NCBI GenBank assembly: GCA_963169645.1
Contig: CAUJCO010000012.1
Coordinates: forward strand, 62,001-126,000
Reading direction: 5' to 3'
DNA from: Bacteroidota bacterium
GTDB taxonomy: Bacteria; Bacteroidota; Bacteroidia; Chitinophagales; JADIYW01
DNA: 64,000 nucleotides
The notes below the pieces were generated by a model. That model was given only the letters and a program-made list of their open reading frames with translations, did not search any database and was not told where the DNA came from. A program made the translations under genes and the position numbers. How positions within the stretch are numbered: the first letter of the stretch is position 1; every line of letters begins with the position of its first letter. This document shows, in pieces, positions 46,654 through 56,313 of this stretch.

Positions 46654-47619
46654 ATGAAACAATTTGCCAACGATGTCGAAGGAATCCAACAATTAGCCAC
46701 TACGTACGGCCAATTAAAATCCGAAATTGGTAAAGTCATCATCGGTCAAGATGAAGTAGTGAAATATGTGTTGCTTTCTATCTTTTGCGACAGTCATAGC
46801 TTGTTGGTAGGCGTTCCGGGTTTGGCAAAAACCTTATTAGTAAAAACCGTTTCCGATGTATTAGACTTACATTTTAAACGCATCCAATTCACACCCGATT
46901 TGATGCCGTCAGATATCATCGGTGCAGAAATACTTAATGAAAACAGGCATTTTCAATTTAATAAAGGACCACTTTTTGCCAATATTATTTTAGCAGACGA
47001 AATCAATCGTACACCACCCAAAACCCAATCGGCATTATTAGAAGCCATGCAAGAGCGACAAGTAACCGCTGCCGGTGTGGTGCATACATTAGAGTTACCT
47101 TTTTTTGTTTTAGCCACCCAAAACCCAATCGAGCAAGAAGGAACCTATCCGTTACCCGAAGCTCAGTTAGACCGTTTTATGTTCAACATTGTATTAGATT
47201 ATCCAAGCTACGATGAAGAAGTGAAGGTGGTAAAAAATACCACCATAGACCAAACAACAGCCATCCAAAAAATTGTTGGAGCATCCGATATTATTGCGTT
47301 TCAGCACCTCATTCGTCGCATGCCCATTGCAGATAATGTAGTAGAATACGCCGTTAGCTTAGTTGCCTCAACCCGACCAAACACACCCAAAGCAGCCGGT
47401 ATTGTAAACGAGTTTGTAGCTTGGGGTGCCGGTCCGCGTGCCTCGCAAGCGTTGGTGTTGGCAGCCAAAGGTCACGCCGCCATCCATGGTAAATTTTCAC
47501 CCGATATTGAAGATGTACAAGCCGTGGCATTGCCTATTTTACGCCATCGTATTATCCGCAATTTTAAGGCAGAGGCAGAGCAAAAAACCATCGAAACAAT
47601 TATTCAAACCTTGTTGTAA
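46654..47619 (+). CDS. moxR: MoxR-family AAA+ ATPase
   Basis: The 321-aa AAA+ ATPase has Walker A GVPGLAKTLL, Walker B ANIILADEINRTPPKTQSALLEAMQE, ATQNPIEQEGTYPLPEAQLDRFMF (sensor 1/arginine region) and a C-terminal lid ending RHRIIRNFKAEAEQKTIETII. The start at MKQFANDVE gives the normal family length; the ORF-track extension adds 19 unsupported residues. MoxR genes normally lead a DUF58/BatABCD operon, but here a repeat element and a convergent ClC gene follow. The gene uses more C and G than its neighbours. Confidence 0.93.
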   Translation: MKQFANDVEGIQQLATTYGQLKSEIGKVIIGQDEVVKYVLLSIFCDSHSLLVGVPGLAKTLLVKTVSDVLDLHFKRIQFTPDLMPSDIIGAEILNENRHFQFNKGPLFANIILADEINRTPPKTQSALLEAMQERQVTAAGVVHTLELPFFVLATQNPIEQEGTYPLPEAQLDRFMFNIVLDYPSYDEEVKVVKNTTIDQTTAIQKIVGASDIIAFQHLIRRMPIADNVVEYAVSLVASTRPNTPKAAGIVNEFVAWGAGPRASQALVLAAKGHAAIHGKFSPDIEDVQAVALPILRHRIIRNFKAEAEQKTIETIIQTLL

Positions 47620-47639
47620 TTCAAGGGTGTTTTTTATTT

Positions 47640-47756
47640 GGGCGTGCCGGTTGCCACGCTACCAATCCACACACACCGTCAGGCTGTCCGCTTCCATCTT
47701 TTTCCTACACTACCAATCCACGCACAAAAAAGTATGTCCGCTTCCATCCTTCACGC
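47640..47756. repeat. GC-rich intergenic repeat element, two units
   Basis: Between moxR and clcA a 117-bp stretch opens with GGGCGTGCC and ends CTTCACGC. It carries two copies of CTACCAATCCAC (47659, 47710), each followed about 25 nt later by TGTCCGCTTCCATC (47685, 47735); unit period about 50 bp. It is much richer in C than its surroundings. Similar GGGCGTGCC...TCCGCTTCCATC...TCACGC skeletons occur, from memory, in intergenic regions of other Bacteroidota; not verified. Confidence 0.65.
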
Positions 47757-47767
47757 AAATGCATAGT

Positions 47768-49663
47768 TTATTTCTTTCCCATTTTTAAAGAACTCACCAT
47801 GCGTTGTCCGTGAATTAGAATTTTTAAACTATTTCTTTTCAGCGAAATATGTGCTTGTTTCTTTTCTATCTCTTCCACTTTATATTTATACGACGCGAGA
47901 ATATCTCTATACGTTAATAGTCCAATAATTTGGGTGCTATCGTTTAATACTACCGGAAGTACATCTACATTTTCTTTCGCCATTAATTCTACCGCAGTTT
48001 GTAAACTATCTTGTTGAGCTATGTAAAATGGCGAACGTTTGATTAATGTGCCAATCCTATTTTCAGTTGCATGGTGTGCACTCCACAAATTTGAAGTACT
48101 CAAAATGCCTTTGTAAGCACCTTCATCATCCGAAATAATAAAATAATTGGTATTGTTTTCTGTCGATGCACTCAACCAATTGCGTACTTCTTGAATCGTA
48201 TTGTTTTCACTAATAATTGTTCCACTATCCGTAATCACTTGCTCTACGGTGAGTTTGCTTAATAAATCTGCTTCGTACGCATGCGGTGTTTTAATACCTC
48301 TTCGAGCAATTTTTTCTGTCATAATAGTATTTTCCATTATCCAGTAAGAAACGATATAAGAAGAAGTACACGTTGCCAATAAAGGCAAAAGTGCATTAAA
48401 TTGTCCGGTACTTTCTACTGCAAATACAATTGATGTTATGAACGCACGGGAAGCACCTGCAAACATAGCAGCCATTCCAACTAATGCCGCTAACGAAACA
48501 GAAACACCGGAACTTGGAAGTATATGTTGAATTCCAATTCCAAGTAAAGCACCTAATGCACCACCAATAGTTAGCAATGGTGCTAACGTTCCGCCAGATG
48601 TGCCACTTCCTAATGATATTGCCCATGAAATAAATTTCATAATGCATAAAGTAAAAATGATATCGGTTGCCATTGTGCCGGATAATACGTCGGTGATGTT
48701 GTTATATCCAACACCCAATGTTCTTGGATAAAAATACCCGATTATCCCGACAGCGAATCCACCTATTGCCGGCCACAATGCCCAATGAATAGGCAATTTC
48801 TCAAATAGATCTTCTATGAAATACACTATTTTTGTAACACCTACAGAAAGCAACCCAATAAGAATTCCCATTAGATTATAGTAAAATAAGGCTTTATTAC
48901 TCGGAATGGCTACAGTTTGTACAATTGGAAATACGACACCCTGCTCAAATAACAAATGATGTCCGGTGGCACCTGTAATGCAGGCTAATGCAACCGGAAT
49001 AAAGGAGCGTGGCGAGAACTCAAAAAGCAATAATTCTATCGCTAAAAATATGGCTGCAATGGGAGTTCCAAATATGGCAGACATACCGGCTGTGGCTCCG
49101 GCAGCTAATAACACTTTGCGTTCGTGGTGCGATATTTTTAAAAGCTGTCCAAATGTTGAACCCAATGCACCACCGGTAGCAATAATAGGTCCTTCGGCAC
49201 CAAATGGACCACCGGTTCCGATGGAGATTGCAGAAGATAAGGGTTTTAAATACGTAATGGTAGGTTTTATTTTGCTTTGGTTGGTTAATATTTGTTCCAT
49301 GGCTTCCGGAATACCATGCCCACGGATTGCTTTTGATCCATAAAATGCCATCCATCCAATAATTAAACCACCTATAACCGGAATTATTATGACAAAAAGC
49401 CCAAGTTGGTTATTAGCTGGACTGATATTCTCAACAGAAAATTTACCATAAAATGAAATATTTGTGATGATGTCAATTAAATAGATAAGCAATTTTGCAA
49501 TGATGCTTACACATCCAGCAATAAAAATGGCAATTGCTGAGATGGTAATTAAGCGTTTTTTTTGGTAGTCGTCTTGTTCGTGTTGGTTTTCTTTTTCTAA
49601 TTCCGGTAGGAGAGAGATTGAAATGGGAATGCTTGTATTGTTTGACTTAGGTAAGTTGGTCAT
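47768..49663 (-). CDS. ClC-type chloride channel/transporter with CBS domains
   Basis: The 631-aa membrane protein has the ClC motifs GHGIP (GSGIP variant), GGPFGAEGP (GREGP variant, keeping the gating Glu) and the GxFxP region as SGGTLAPLLTIGGALG. About ten hydrophobic segments are followed by two C-terminal CBS domains (VEQVITDSGTIISENNTIQEV, GTLIKRSPFYIAQQDSLQTAVELM, VDVLPVVLNDSTQIIGLLTYRDIL), which usually bind adenine nucleotides. It moves chloride or a related anion. The missing Ser in the first motif leaves ion selectivity open. Confidence 0.9.
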   Translation of the reverse strand: MTNLPKSNNTSIPISISLLPELEKENQHEQDDYQKKRLITISAIAIFIAGCVSIIAKLLIYLIDIITNISFYGKFSVENISPANNQLGLFVIIIPVIGGLIIGWMAFYGSKAIRGHGIPEAMEQILTNQSKIKPTITYLKPLSSAISIGTGGPFGAEGPIIATGGALGSTFGQLLKISHHERKVLLAAGATAGMSAIFGTPIAAIFLAIELLLFEFSPRSFIPVALACITGATGHHLLFEQGVVFPIVQTVAIPSNKALFYYNLMGILIGLLSVGVTKIVYFIEDLFEKLPIHWALWPAIGGFAVGIIGYFYPRTLGVGYNNITDVLSGTMATDIIFTLCIMKFISWAISLGSGTSGGTLAPLLTIGGALGALLGIGIQHILPSSGVSVSLAALVGMAAMFAGASRAFITSIVFAVESTGQFNALLPLLATCTSSYIVSYWIMENTIMTEKIARRGIKTPHAYEADLLSKLTVEQVITDSGTIISENNTIQEVRNWLSASTENNTNYFIISDDEGAYKGILSTSNLWSAHHATENRIGTLIKRSPFYIAQQDSLQTAVELMAKENVDVLPVVLNDSTQIIGLLTYRDILASYKYKVEEIEKKQAHISLKRNSLKILIHGQRMVSSLKMGKK

Positions 49664-49771
49664 TCTGCGTATTTGAAAGTAATAGGTGAAATTTTGTTGT
49701 TTCTAAAATTCCACTTTTTATACTTAAAATACATTTAAAAAGTTGTTAAACTTTCCGGGTTACAAAAGCAT

Positions 49772-49808
49772 AATAAAAAAAATAGGCTCAAAAAAAATGA
49801 GCCTATTT
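49772..49808 (-). terminator. Terminator of lepA
   Basis: Read on the minus strand, the stem AAATAGGCTCA / TGAGCCTATTT with a 7-nt loop is followed by a T-run, just beyond the lepA stop. Confidence 0.9.
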
Positions 49809-49852
49809 CAAGTTGATTATATGATTTAAGTAGTTAGATTGCAATAAATCTG

Positions 49853-51643
49853 CTAATCATTCAACTTCAAAACAGCCATAAATGCTTGTTGTGGTACTTC
49901 TACGTTACCAACTTGGCGCATACGTTTTTTTCCTTTTTTTTGTTTTTCCAATAATTTACGTTTACGCGAAATGTCACCGCCATAACATTTTGCAGTTACA
50001 TCTTTACGCATAGCAGAGATTGTTTCACGAGCAATTATTTTGGCACCAATGGCAGCTTGTATCGCAATTACGAATTGTTGGCGAGGAATCAGCTCCTTCA
50101 ATTTTTCGCATAATCTGCTTCCAAAATGATATGCCTTGCTTCTATGTATTAATGCAGAGAAAGCATCAACATTATCGCCATTTAATTTTATATCTAATTT
50201 TACTAAATCACTCTCACGGTAATCACTCATATGATAATCGAAGCTGGCGTATCCTTTTGAAATGGATTTTAATTGATCGTAAAAATCAAATACAATTTCA
50301 GCTAAAGGCATTTCAAATTGTAACTCTATTTTAGTAGGTGATAAGTACACTTGGTTTTTTAAAATACCTCGTTTGTCCATACATAATTTCATGATAGAAC
50401 CCACATATTCCGGTTTGGTAATTACTTGTGCTTTAATATATGGTTCTTCTACATAATCGATATGTGTTGGGTCGGGTAAATCTGTAGGATTGTTAACGGT
50501 TAGTTTTTCACCCGATTTTGTATAGGCAAAATAGGTAACGTTTGGAACAGTAGTGATAATCGTCATATCATATTCGCGTTCTAAACGTTCTTGGATAATT
50601 TCTAAATGCAATAATCCTAAGAAACCACATCTGAAACCAAAGCCTAATGCCAATGAAGTTTCCGGTTCCCAAACCAACGAAGCATCGTTAAGTTGTAATT
50701 TTTCTAACGAATCACGTAACTCTTCAAAATCATCATTGTCTATCGGATAAATACCGGCAAATACCATGGGTTTCACATCTTCAAATCCTTTGATACTTTC
50801 TAAACAAGGTTTGTTTACGTGTGTAATAGTATCACCCACTTTAATTTCTCTGGATACTTTAATTCCTGTAATAATATATCCTATATCTCCGGCTTTTATT
50901 TCACTTCGTGGCTCTTGCGTCATGCGCATAATCCCAATTTCATCGGCGTGATATTCTTTCCCTGTATTGACAAATTTTACTTTATCGCCTTTTTTTATTG
51001 TGCCATTTAATACGCGAAAATAGGCAATTACTCCTCTAAATGAATTAAAAACAGAGTCGAAAATTAATGCTTGTAATGGTTCACTTTCATTTCCTTTCGG
51101 TGCCGGAATGCGTTCAATTACAGCAGGTAATATTTTATCTACACCTAAACCTGTTTTTCCGCTTGCTTCTAAAATATCATCGTGTTTGCATCCGATTAAA
51201 TCAACAATTTGGTCTTTTACTTCTTCCACCATGGCACCATCCATATCAATTTTGTTTATAATAGGAATGATTTCTAATCCATTTTCAATCGCTAAATATA
51301 AATTAGAGATAGTTTGTGCTTGTATGCCTTGTGTAGCATCTACCAATAAAAGTGCACCTTCACAAGCAGCCAAAGAACGAGATACTTCATACGAGAAGTC
51401 GACGTGTCCGGGTGTGTCAATTAAATTGAATATATACTTTTTACCTTGATATTCGTAATCCATTTGGATAGCATGACTTTTAATTGTGATGCCTCGCTCG
51501 CGTTCCAAATCCATATCATCTAAGGTTTGTGCTTGTAAATCTCTTTCAGAAACGGTATTGGTTAATTGCAACAAACGATCGGCTAAGGTACTTTTACCGT
51601 GGTCAATATGTGCGATGATACAAAAATTACGAATATAATCCAT
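49853..51643 (-). CDS. lepA: Elongation factor 4 (LepA)
   Basis: The 596-aa ribosomal back-translocase GTPase has G1 [16 protein letters not shown]3 DTPGHVDF, G4 NKID and the LepA-specific C-terminus [32 protein letters not shown] and [37 protein letters not shown]. Length is normal. The minus-strand element TATTTTTG-catc-ATG lies only 4 nt before the start. Confidence 0.98.
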   Translation of the reverse strand: MDYIRNFCIIAHIDHGKSTLADRLLQLTNTVSERDLQAQTLDDMDLERERGITIKSHAIQMDYEYQGKKYIFNLIDTPGHVDFSYEVSRSLAACEGALLLVDATQGIQAQTISNLYLAIENGLEIIPIINKIDMDGAMVEEVKDQIVDLIGCKHDDILEASGKTGLGVDKILPAVIERIPAPKGNESEPLQALIFDSVFNSFRGVIAYFRVLNGTIKKGDKVKFVNTGKEYHADEIGIMRMTQEPRSEIKAGDIGYIITGIKVSREIKVGDTITHVNKPCLESIKGFEDVKPMVFAGIYPIDNDDFEELRDSLEKLQLNDASLVWEPETSLALGFGFRCGFLGLLHLEIIQERLEREYDMTIITTVPNVTYFAYTKSGEKLTVNNPTDLPDPTHIDYVEEPYIKAQVITKPEYVGSIMKLCMDKRGILKNQVYLSPTKIELQFEMPLAEIVFDFYDQLKSISKGYASFDYHMSDYRESDLVKLDIKLNGDNVDAFSALIHRSKAYHFGSRLCEKLKELIPRQQFVIAIQAAIGAKIIARETISAMRKDVTAKCYGGDISRKRKLLEKQKKGKKRMRQVGNVEVPQQAFMAVLKLND

Positions 51644-51647
51644 GATG

Positions 51648-51655
51648 CAAAAATA
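51648..51655 (-). promoter_or_regulatory. -7 element TATTTTTG of lepA
   Basis: On the minus strand an exact TAnnTTTG match ends 4 nt before the ATG, suggesting a leaderless transcript. Confidence 0.6.
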
Positions 51656-51715
51656 CGGATAATGCAGCTATAAAAAAATGGGAAATAATTTATTAATAAG
51701 TAACCTTAATGTAGG

Positions 51716-52582
51716 TTATTTTTGCTTTTTATTAGTGGAAGTAGAACTTGGCATTTTATCCAAATTTTTCAATGGGTCACGTTTTTTAAGTGTATATGTG
51801 ATACCAAAATGAGGTTGAAATCCAAGGTTACTTTGGTAGGAAAATGCTACATCAAAACTAACACCTTGTTTTAGTAATACACCAATACCTAAGGTTCCTG
51901 TAACAGGATCTGTGGCGACGCCTGCACGGAAGCAAACTATATCCTTTAGAGTGTATTCTGCACCGGCTCTGAAAATGAGTTTATTCTTTAAGTCTTTGTC
52001 AATTTGAGCAGAAATATAGAATTTTTTAATTGCCTCATACGTAATTCCCAGTCGGAATAGAGTAGGTACTTTCTCACCGGTTGCTTTATCTACATAAAGT
52101 TTTAAAGGATTATACACATGGAAAGCAATCGCCAATTCATCAATTGGTTTAGAAAATATACCTAACTCAAAAGTGAAATAATTTTTGGAGCCGTAGCCAC
52201 TAATTTGAGTATTCAAGTAATCGAGTTGCATGCCTAATGAAACCCATTTAGCTAATTTTATGGAATAGGATAACCCTAATTTTTTTTCATTGAATAAATT
52301 ATATCCAAAATAATTAAACGAAAGTCCGAGTGTTCCGCCTTTCTTTACCGGAACAGCAATAACGGTAGATATATTACTGACATTTTGCCCCAAAAAAACA
52401 GGTGCATAATAGATACCAAATGAAGGCCTTTCTAAATAAGCACCTGCTGCTTGGTTATTGTAAACGGAATACGCATTTATCATAGAAATAGAATTTAATC
52501 CCATTCCTATTTGTCTGGCTCCCGACACTCTCAATTCGCCCATTGTAAAAGCTGAAACAGATGTTCCTAAAAGCAAGCACAA
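51716..52582 (-). CDS. PorV/PorQ-like outer membrane barrel protein
   Basis: The product has an N-terminal pattern typical of the PorV/PorQ family (RVSGARQIGMGLNSISMINAYSVYNNQAAGAY), followed by barrel strands and a C-terminal Lys/Ser-rich tail that follows FGITYTLKKR. A precise T9SS role is not claimed. The ORF track starts at TTG (MCLLLGTSVSA), which lacks basic residues. The frame stays open upstream through KTKYRIWSLCLLLGTSVSA, a better signal peptide, but no ATG, GTG or TTG was found there. The true start is unresolved. Confidence 0.6.
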   Translation of the reverse strand: MCLLLGTSVSAFTMGELRVSGARQIGMGLNSISMINAYSVYNNQAAGAYLERPSFGIYYAPVFLGQNVSNISTVIAVPVKKGGTLGLSFNYFGYNLFNEKKLGLSYSIKLAKWVSLGMQLDYLNTQISGYGSKNYFTFELGIFSKPIDELAIAFHVYNPLKLYVDKATGEKVPTLFRLGITYEAIKKFYISAQIDKDLKNKLIFRAGAEYTLKDIVCFRAGVATDPVTGTLGIGVLLKQGVSFDVAFSYQSNLGFQPHFGITYTLKKRDPLKNLDKMPSSTSTNKKQK

Positions 52583-52807
52583 ACTCCAAATCCTATATTT
52601 AGTCTTCTGCTTTATTTTCCAAAATTTAGTTAAAATCGAATATTGAATTGCGATTTAAAGGTCTAAATTACAATTATTATTACAATTTTTCGTTTGGCAT
52701 TATAGTTGTTATGAAAGAAATAATGAAAAGATTGTGGAAAACTAAACTACTTTTTTGAGTAATTTAAAAGCACTTTTGTTAATTGAAATTGATAGAGATA
52801 TTTACGT

Positions 52808-53845
52808 ATGAAAAAATTACTTATTTTACTTTTATGTGTGCCGTTTTTTGTGGGAAGAATGAACGCGGCTGCTATATTGCACAACGATTATTCTTATTTA
52901 CAAGAGGTAACTTTAGAGCTATATACAGATGATGTACCGGCATATAAAGTTCCGGAACAAATGAAATCCATTGAAGAGGTTTTAATGTTTGATGTAATGC
53001 ATGCCACATGGAAAGATAACAAATGGGTGGCCTATACCTTGAATAAGGATTTATTAGGAACATACAAGGTTGGACAACCGGCTTTATTGGATAATGGAAA
53101 ATCAAAGAAAATTTTCTTCATCTCTAATTTTCCCGGCAGTGTAGGTGGTTTAGATATTTATTCGGCTGAATATACGAATGGAAAATGGAGTAAACCAAAA
53201 AATTTAGGTGATGTGGTGAATACTATAAATAATGAAACCAATCCGGGTTTATTAAATGAAAACACATTAACATATTCATCCAAAGGAATCATCAAAAAAT
53301 TAGATTTAAAAACGCTAAAGGTGGTCGATTTAGTAGATAACACTTCGGCAAAAATTTCGACATCGACGCAGCCTAGTTCAAAAGATGATTTGGCTGCGAT
53401 TGGTGATAATTCTACCGCGACACCAAGTGGAACAACACCGAGTGAAGATTACGGTGCTATTGGCGATAATTCATCTGCAATGCCGATAAAAACAAGCAAA
53501 GCAGCTGAGTCTATGAAAATGGAAGAGAAAGCTACGTATAGTACACCGAAACAACCTAGCGTATCTACTAACACCACTTCAAAAGTAGATAATTTAGGCG
53601 TGCAAACACGGGATGCAATGTTGGCTAAATACAAAACTGCTATTCAGCTGGGTGCGTTCTCTACTCCAAAATGGGAGCAAATTATGCCACTTTCTGAATT
53701 TGGAAAAATTATCAGTTACAAAAATGAAAATGGCGTGAATGTAGTGTGGTTAGTTGGTTTTGCCAACCGTTCAGCTGCTGAGAATGTACTTCCTAAAATA
53801 AAAGCAATTCCAGGATTTGAGAATGCATACGTAACCGGAAAATAA
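52808..53845 (+). CDS. Secreted PD40/SPOR-like domain protein
   Basis: The 345-aa protein has a signal peptide (MKKLLILLLCVPFFVGRMNA). The central part carries a PD40 (WD40-like) motif: KKIFFISNFPGSVGGLDIYSAEYTNGKWSKPKNLGDVVNT. A linker with two near-identical AAIGDNS / GAIGDNSS acidic repeats follows. The C-terminal about 80 residues (AIQLGAFSTPKWEQIMPL, NVVWLVGFANRSAAENVLPKI) resemble SPOR peptidoglycan-binding domains. Periplasmic or cell-wall role is inferred. The gene is alone on its strand. Confidence 0.7.
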   Translation: MKKLLILLLCVPFFVGRMNAAAILHNDYSYLQEVTLELYTDDVPAYKVPEQMKSIEEVLMFDVMHATWKDNKWVAYTLNKDLLGTYKVGQPALLDNGKSKKIFFISNFPGSVGGLDIYSAEYTNGKWSKPKNLGDVVNTINNETNPGLLNENTLTYSSKGIIKKLDLKTLKVVDLVDNTSAKISTSTQPSSKDDLAAIGDNSTATPSGTTPSEDYGAIGDNSSAMPIKTSKAAESMKMEEKATYSTPKQPSVSTNTTSKVDNLGVQTRDAMLAKYKTAIQLGAFSTPKWEQIMPLSEFGKIISYKNENGVNVVWLVGFANRSAAENVLPKIKAIPGFENAYVTGK

Positions 53846-53889
53846 AATACATTTATATGAGTTTGGAAGCATTAAAAAATACCAATACA

Positions 53890-53917
53890 CGAAAGGTGGG
53901 CATTTGCCCACCTTTCG
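53890..53917. terminator. Terminator-like hairpin between convergent genes
   Basis: A perfect 12-bp stem CGAAAGGTGGGC / GCCCACCTTTCG with an ATTT loop. No T-run follows on either strand, so efficiency is uncertain. Confidence 0.6.
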
Positions 53918-53971
53918 ATTCAGAAACATTGTAACACAAAATAGGGTAATTCTGATTCTTGTTTTTTCTAA

Positions 53972-55741
53972 TTATTGATACATGCTATTGATAATTGCTT
54001 TATAGCGTTCATTAATAATTTTTCGCTTGGGTTTCATTGTTGGCGTGAGTTCTCCATTTTCAACTGTCCATTCTTCCGGCAATAACGCGAATTTTTTTAT
54101 CTGTTCCCAATTACCAAAAAATGTATTGTATTTTTTTATTTCTTGTTGTATTAGTTGGTTTACTTGTTCCTGTTGAATGAGCTCCAAATTATTTTTAAAG
54201 GATAGTTGATGTTGTTTTGCCCATTCATCTAATTGCATAAAGGACGGCACCACTAAAGCAGCAATAAATTTTTTTTCATCATCGCCTACTACCATAATTT
54301 GCTCGATAAATGGGCTTTCTTTCATTTTGTTTTCTATCACTTGTGGTGCGATGTATTTTCCGCCGGCAGTTTTAAAGAGTTCTTTTTTTCTATCCGTTAT
54401 TTTTAAAAATTGATGACCATTTTGTGATATCCAAGTGCCGATATCACCTGTATGAAACCAACCCTCTTTATCTATTGCTTCGGCCGTTAATTCCGGTTGG
54501 TTGTAATAGCCACGCATAATGTTATCACCTTTTGCCAGTATTTCACCATCTTCGGCAAATTTTATTTGTACACCCGGAATTGGCATGCCCACTGTACCAA
54601 TACATCTTTCTGTTTCTTCTACGCGATTACAACACAATACCGGAGACGTTTCTGTCAGTCCATACCCTTCTAATACTTGAATGCCGGCTGCTGTAAAAAG
54701 TGTAATTAATCGCGGTTGCATGGCTGCTGCGCCGGTAATGATAAATTGCACATTTCCGCCTAAGGCTTCTTTCCATTTACTAAAAATTAGTTTTCGTGCT
54801 AAATTCAATTGTTGTTGGTACCACCAATTTTTCTTTTCTCCAATTTTATATTGAGCTCCAACATCCATTGCCCAGAAAAATAATTTCTTTTTTATGCCGG
54901 TTAATGCATTGCCTTTCGCGATGATTTTATCATATACTTTCTCAAGCATTCTTGGAACGGTAGTAAAACAAAATGGTTTTACATCTAATAAATTTTCTCC
55001 GATTGTTTCTAAACTTTCGCTGTAATGTACATGAATACCAAATGATAAATATCCAAAAAAAACCATTCGTTCAAAGCTATGACAAAGTGGTAGAAAACTC
55101 AATGCTTTTTCTCCTTCTCCGAATGGAACTATTTCTTTTATACTTTTAATATTACTTACAATATTTTTGTGCGAGAGCATAACACCTTTTGGGTTGCCCG
55201 TTGTTCCGGAAGTATAGATAATAGTGGCTAAGTCGTCTTCTTTTATTGTATTTTTGATGATATTTAATTGACCTTCATCTACTACAGTAGCTGCAATGGC
55301 TGATTGGAATTCTTGTGCTTGTTCAATTTTTTCAAAGGTATATATATCTTTTAATGCACTTACTTTACCCAACAATGGTTTTACTTTTTGGTAGATGCTT
55401 TTATCACCTACAAAAGCATATTTTATAGCTGCATCATTGAAGATATATTCGTAATCCTTTTCAGAAATGGTTGGATACATGGGTACTACAATTACGCCAA
55501 TTTGTTGTGCTCCTAAATCTACAAAATTCCATTCCGGTCGATTCGTAGAAATAAGTGCAATGGTGTCACCTGATTTTAATCCTAATTGTAATAAAAACTG
55601 ACTTACCTTATTAGCAATATTTTGCACTTCTAAAAAGGAATAATGTCGCCATTGATTCTTTTCTTTTGCTGCGATAAATGGACTATTAGGTCGTTTCTCT
55701 ACATAATAATTTAGATAATCAAAAAGACGAGCGGCTTCCAT
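53972..55741 (-). CDS. Long-chain acyl-CoA synthetase (AMP-forming)
   Basis: The 589-aa ANL enzyme activates fatty acids to acyl-CoA. It has the AMP-binding P-loop TIIYTSGTTGNPKGVMLSHKN, EGYGLTETSPVL and the hinge/A8 region GWFHTGDIGTWISQNGHQFLKITDRKKELFKTAGGKYIAP. The length and motifs are those of the ACSL/FAA1-like group with the LC-FACS architecture. It is 9 nt downstream of the isochorismatase-like gene on the same strand and is the third gene of a tight unit, so it could supply CoA thioesters to the TPP enzyme. Confidence 0.9.
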   Translation of the reverse strand: MEAARLFDYLNYYVEKRPNSPFIAAKEKNQWRHYSFLEVQNIANKVSQFLLQLGLKSGDTIALISTNRPEWNFVDLGAQQIGVIVVPMYPTISEKDYEYIFNDAAIKYAFVGDKSIYQKVKPLLGKVSALKDIYTFEKIEQAQEFQSAIAATVVDEGQLNIIKNTIKEDDLATIIYTSGTTGNPKGVMLSHKNIVSNIKSIKEIVPFGEGEKALSFLPLCHSFERMVFFGYLSFGIHVHYSESLETIGENLLDVKPFCFTTVPRMLEKVYDKIIAKGNALTGIKKKLFFWAMDVGAQYKIGEKKNWWYQQQLNLARKLIFSKWKEALGGNVQFIITGAAAMQPRLITLFTAAGIQVLEGYGLTETSPVLCCNRVEETERCIGTVGMPIPGVQIKFAEDGEILAKGDNIMRGYYNQPELTAEAIDKEGWFHTGDIGTWISQNGHQFLKITDRKKELFKTAGGKYIAPQVIENKMKESPFIEQIMVVGDDEKKFIAALVVPSFMQLDEWAKQHQLSFKNNLELIQQEQVNQLIQQEIKKYNTFFGNWEQIKKFALLPEEWTVENGELTPTMKPKRKIINERYKAIINSMYQ

Positions 55742-55750
55742 GTTCTGATA

Positions 55751-56302
55751 TTATTTAATGAGTTTACTAATAAACTTAAAGGCGTCTGTTCCGGCTTTTT
55801 CAATCAATTGAAATAAAATCATTTCTGTTGATACGATGAATGCTCCGGATTGTTTCATTCTTTCTAATGCGATTTGTTTGTTTTCTGCAGTTCTGGACGA
55901 AACAGCATCTGCTACGACATGCACTTCTAAGCCGGTATCCATTGCTTCTAATGCCGTTTTTAAAACACAGATATGCGATTCAACACCGCCAATAATTAAG
56001 GATTTGATATGGTGTTTTTGTAAGGTTTCAATTACTTGTTGTGATTGTAGGCAACTGAAACAAATTTTTTCTATTACTTGCGTGTTTTCCGGTATTTCAA
56101 TATCTCTACAAGTGTGTCCTAATCCATTAGGATATTGTTCTGTAATGATTGTTGGAATATTTAATATTTGAGCTGTTTTTAAAAGACGATTTGTATTTAA
56201 AAATACTTGCTCTTTATCTTGCACCACCGGCATTAGCTTTTCTTGAATATCGATGATTAATAAGGCTGTTGATGCTGCTTGTATGAGTCCGCGTGATTTC
56301 AT
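55751..56302 (-). CDS. Isochorismatase-like hydrolase (ISOC1/2-type)
   Basis: The 183-aa protein has the cysteine-hydrolase triad layout: Asp in ALLIIDIQEKLM, Lys near VIEKICFSC and the nucleophile Cys in GGVESHICVLKTALEAM. HVVADAVSSRTAENKQIALERM and the ending FKFISKLIK recall animal ISOC1/ISOC2 rather than true isochorismatase (memory-based comparison). The reaction is unknown. Spacing is 11 nt from the TPP enzyme gene and 9 nt to the acyl-CoA ligase gene, so all three are probably co-transcribed. Confidence 0.83.
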   Translation of the reverse strand: MKSRGLIQAASTALLIIDIQEKLMPVVQDKEQVFLNTNRLLKTAQILNIPTIITEQYPNGLGHTCRDIEIPENTQVIEKICFSCLQSQQVIETLQKHHIKSLIIGGVESHICVLKTALEAMDTGLEVHVVADAVSSRTAENKQIALERMKQSGAFIVSTEMILFQLIEKAGTDAFKFISKLIK

Positions 56303-56313
56303 TTTCTTATATT

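Noticed and set aside
47640-47756. CRISPR array
   Set aside because: Only two imperfect units, no constant repeat-spacer pattern and no cas genes.
47426-47788. Plus-strand 120-aa ORF over the end of moxR and the repeat
   Set aside because: Out of frame with moxR, without domain or signal; it only reads through the repeat element.
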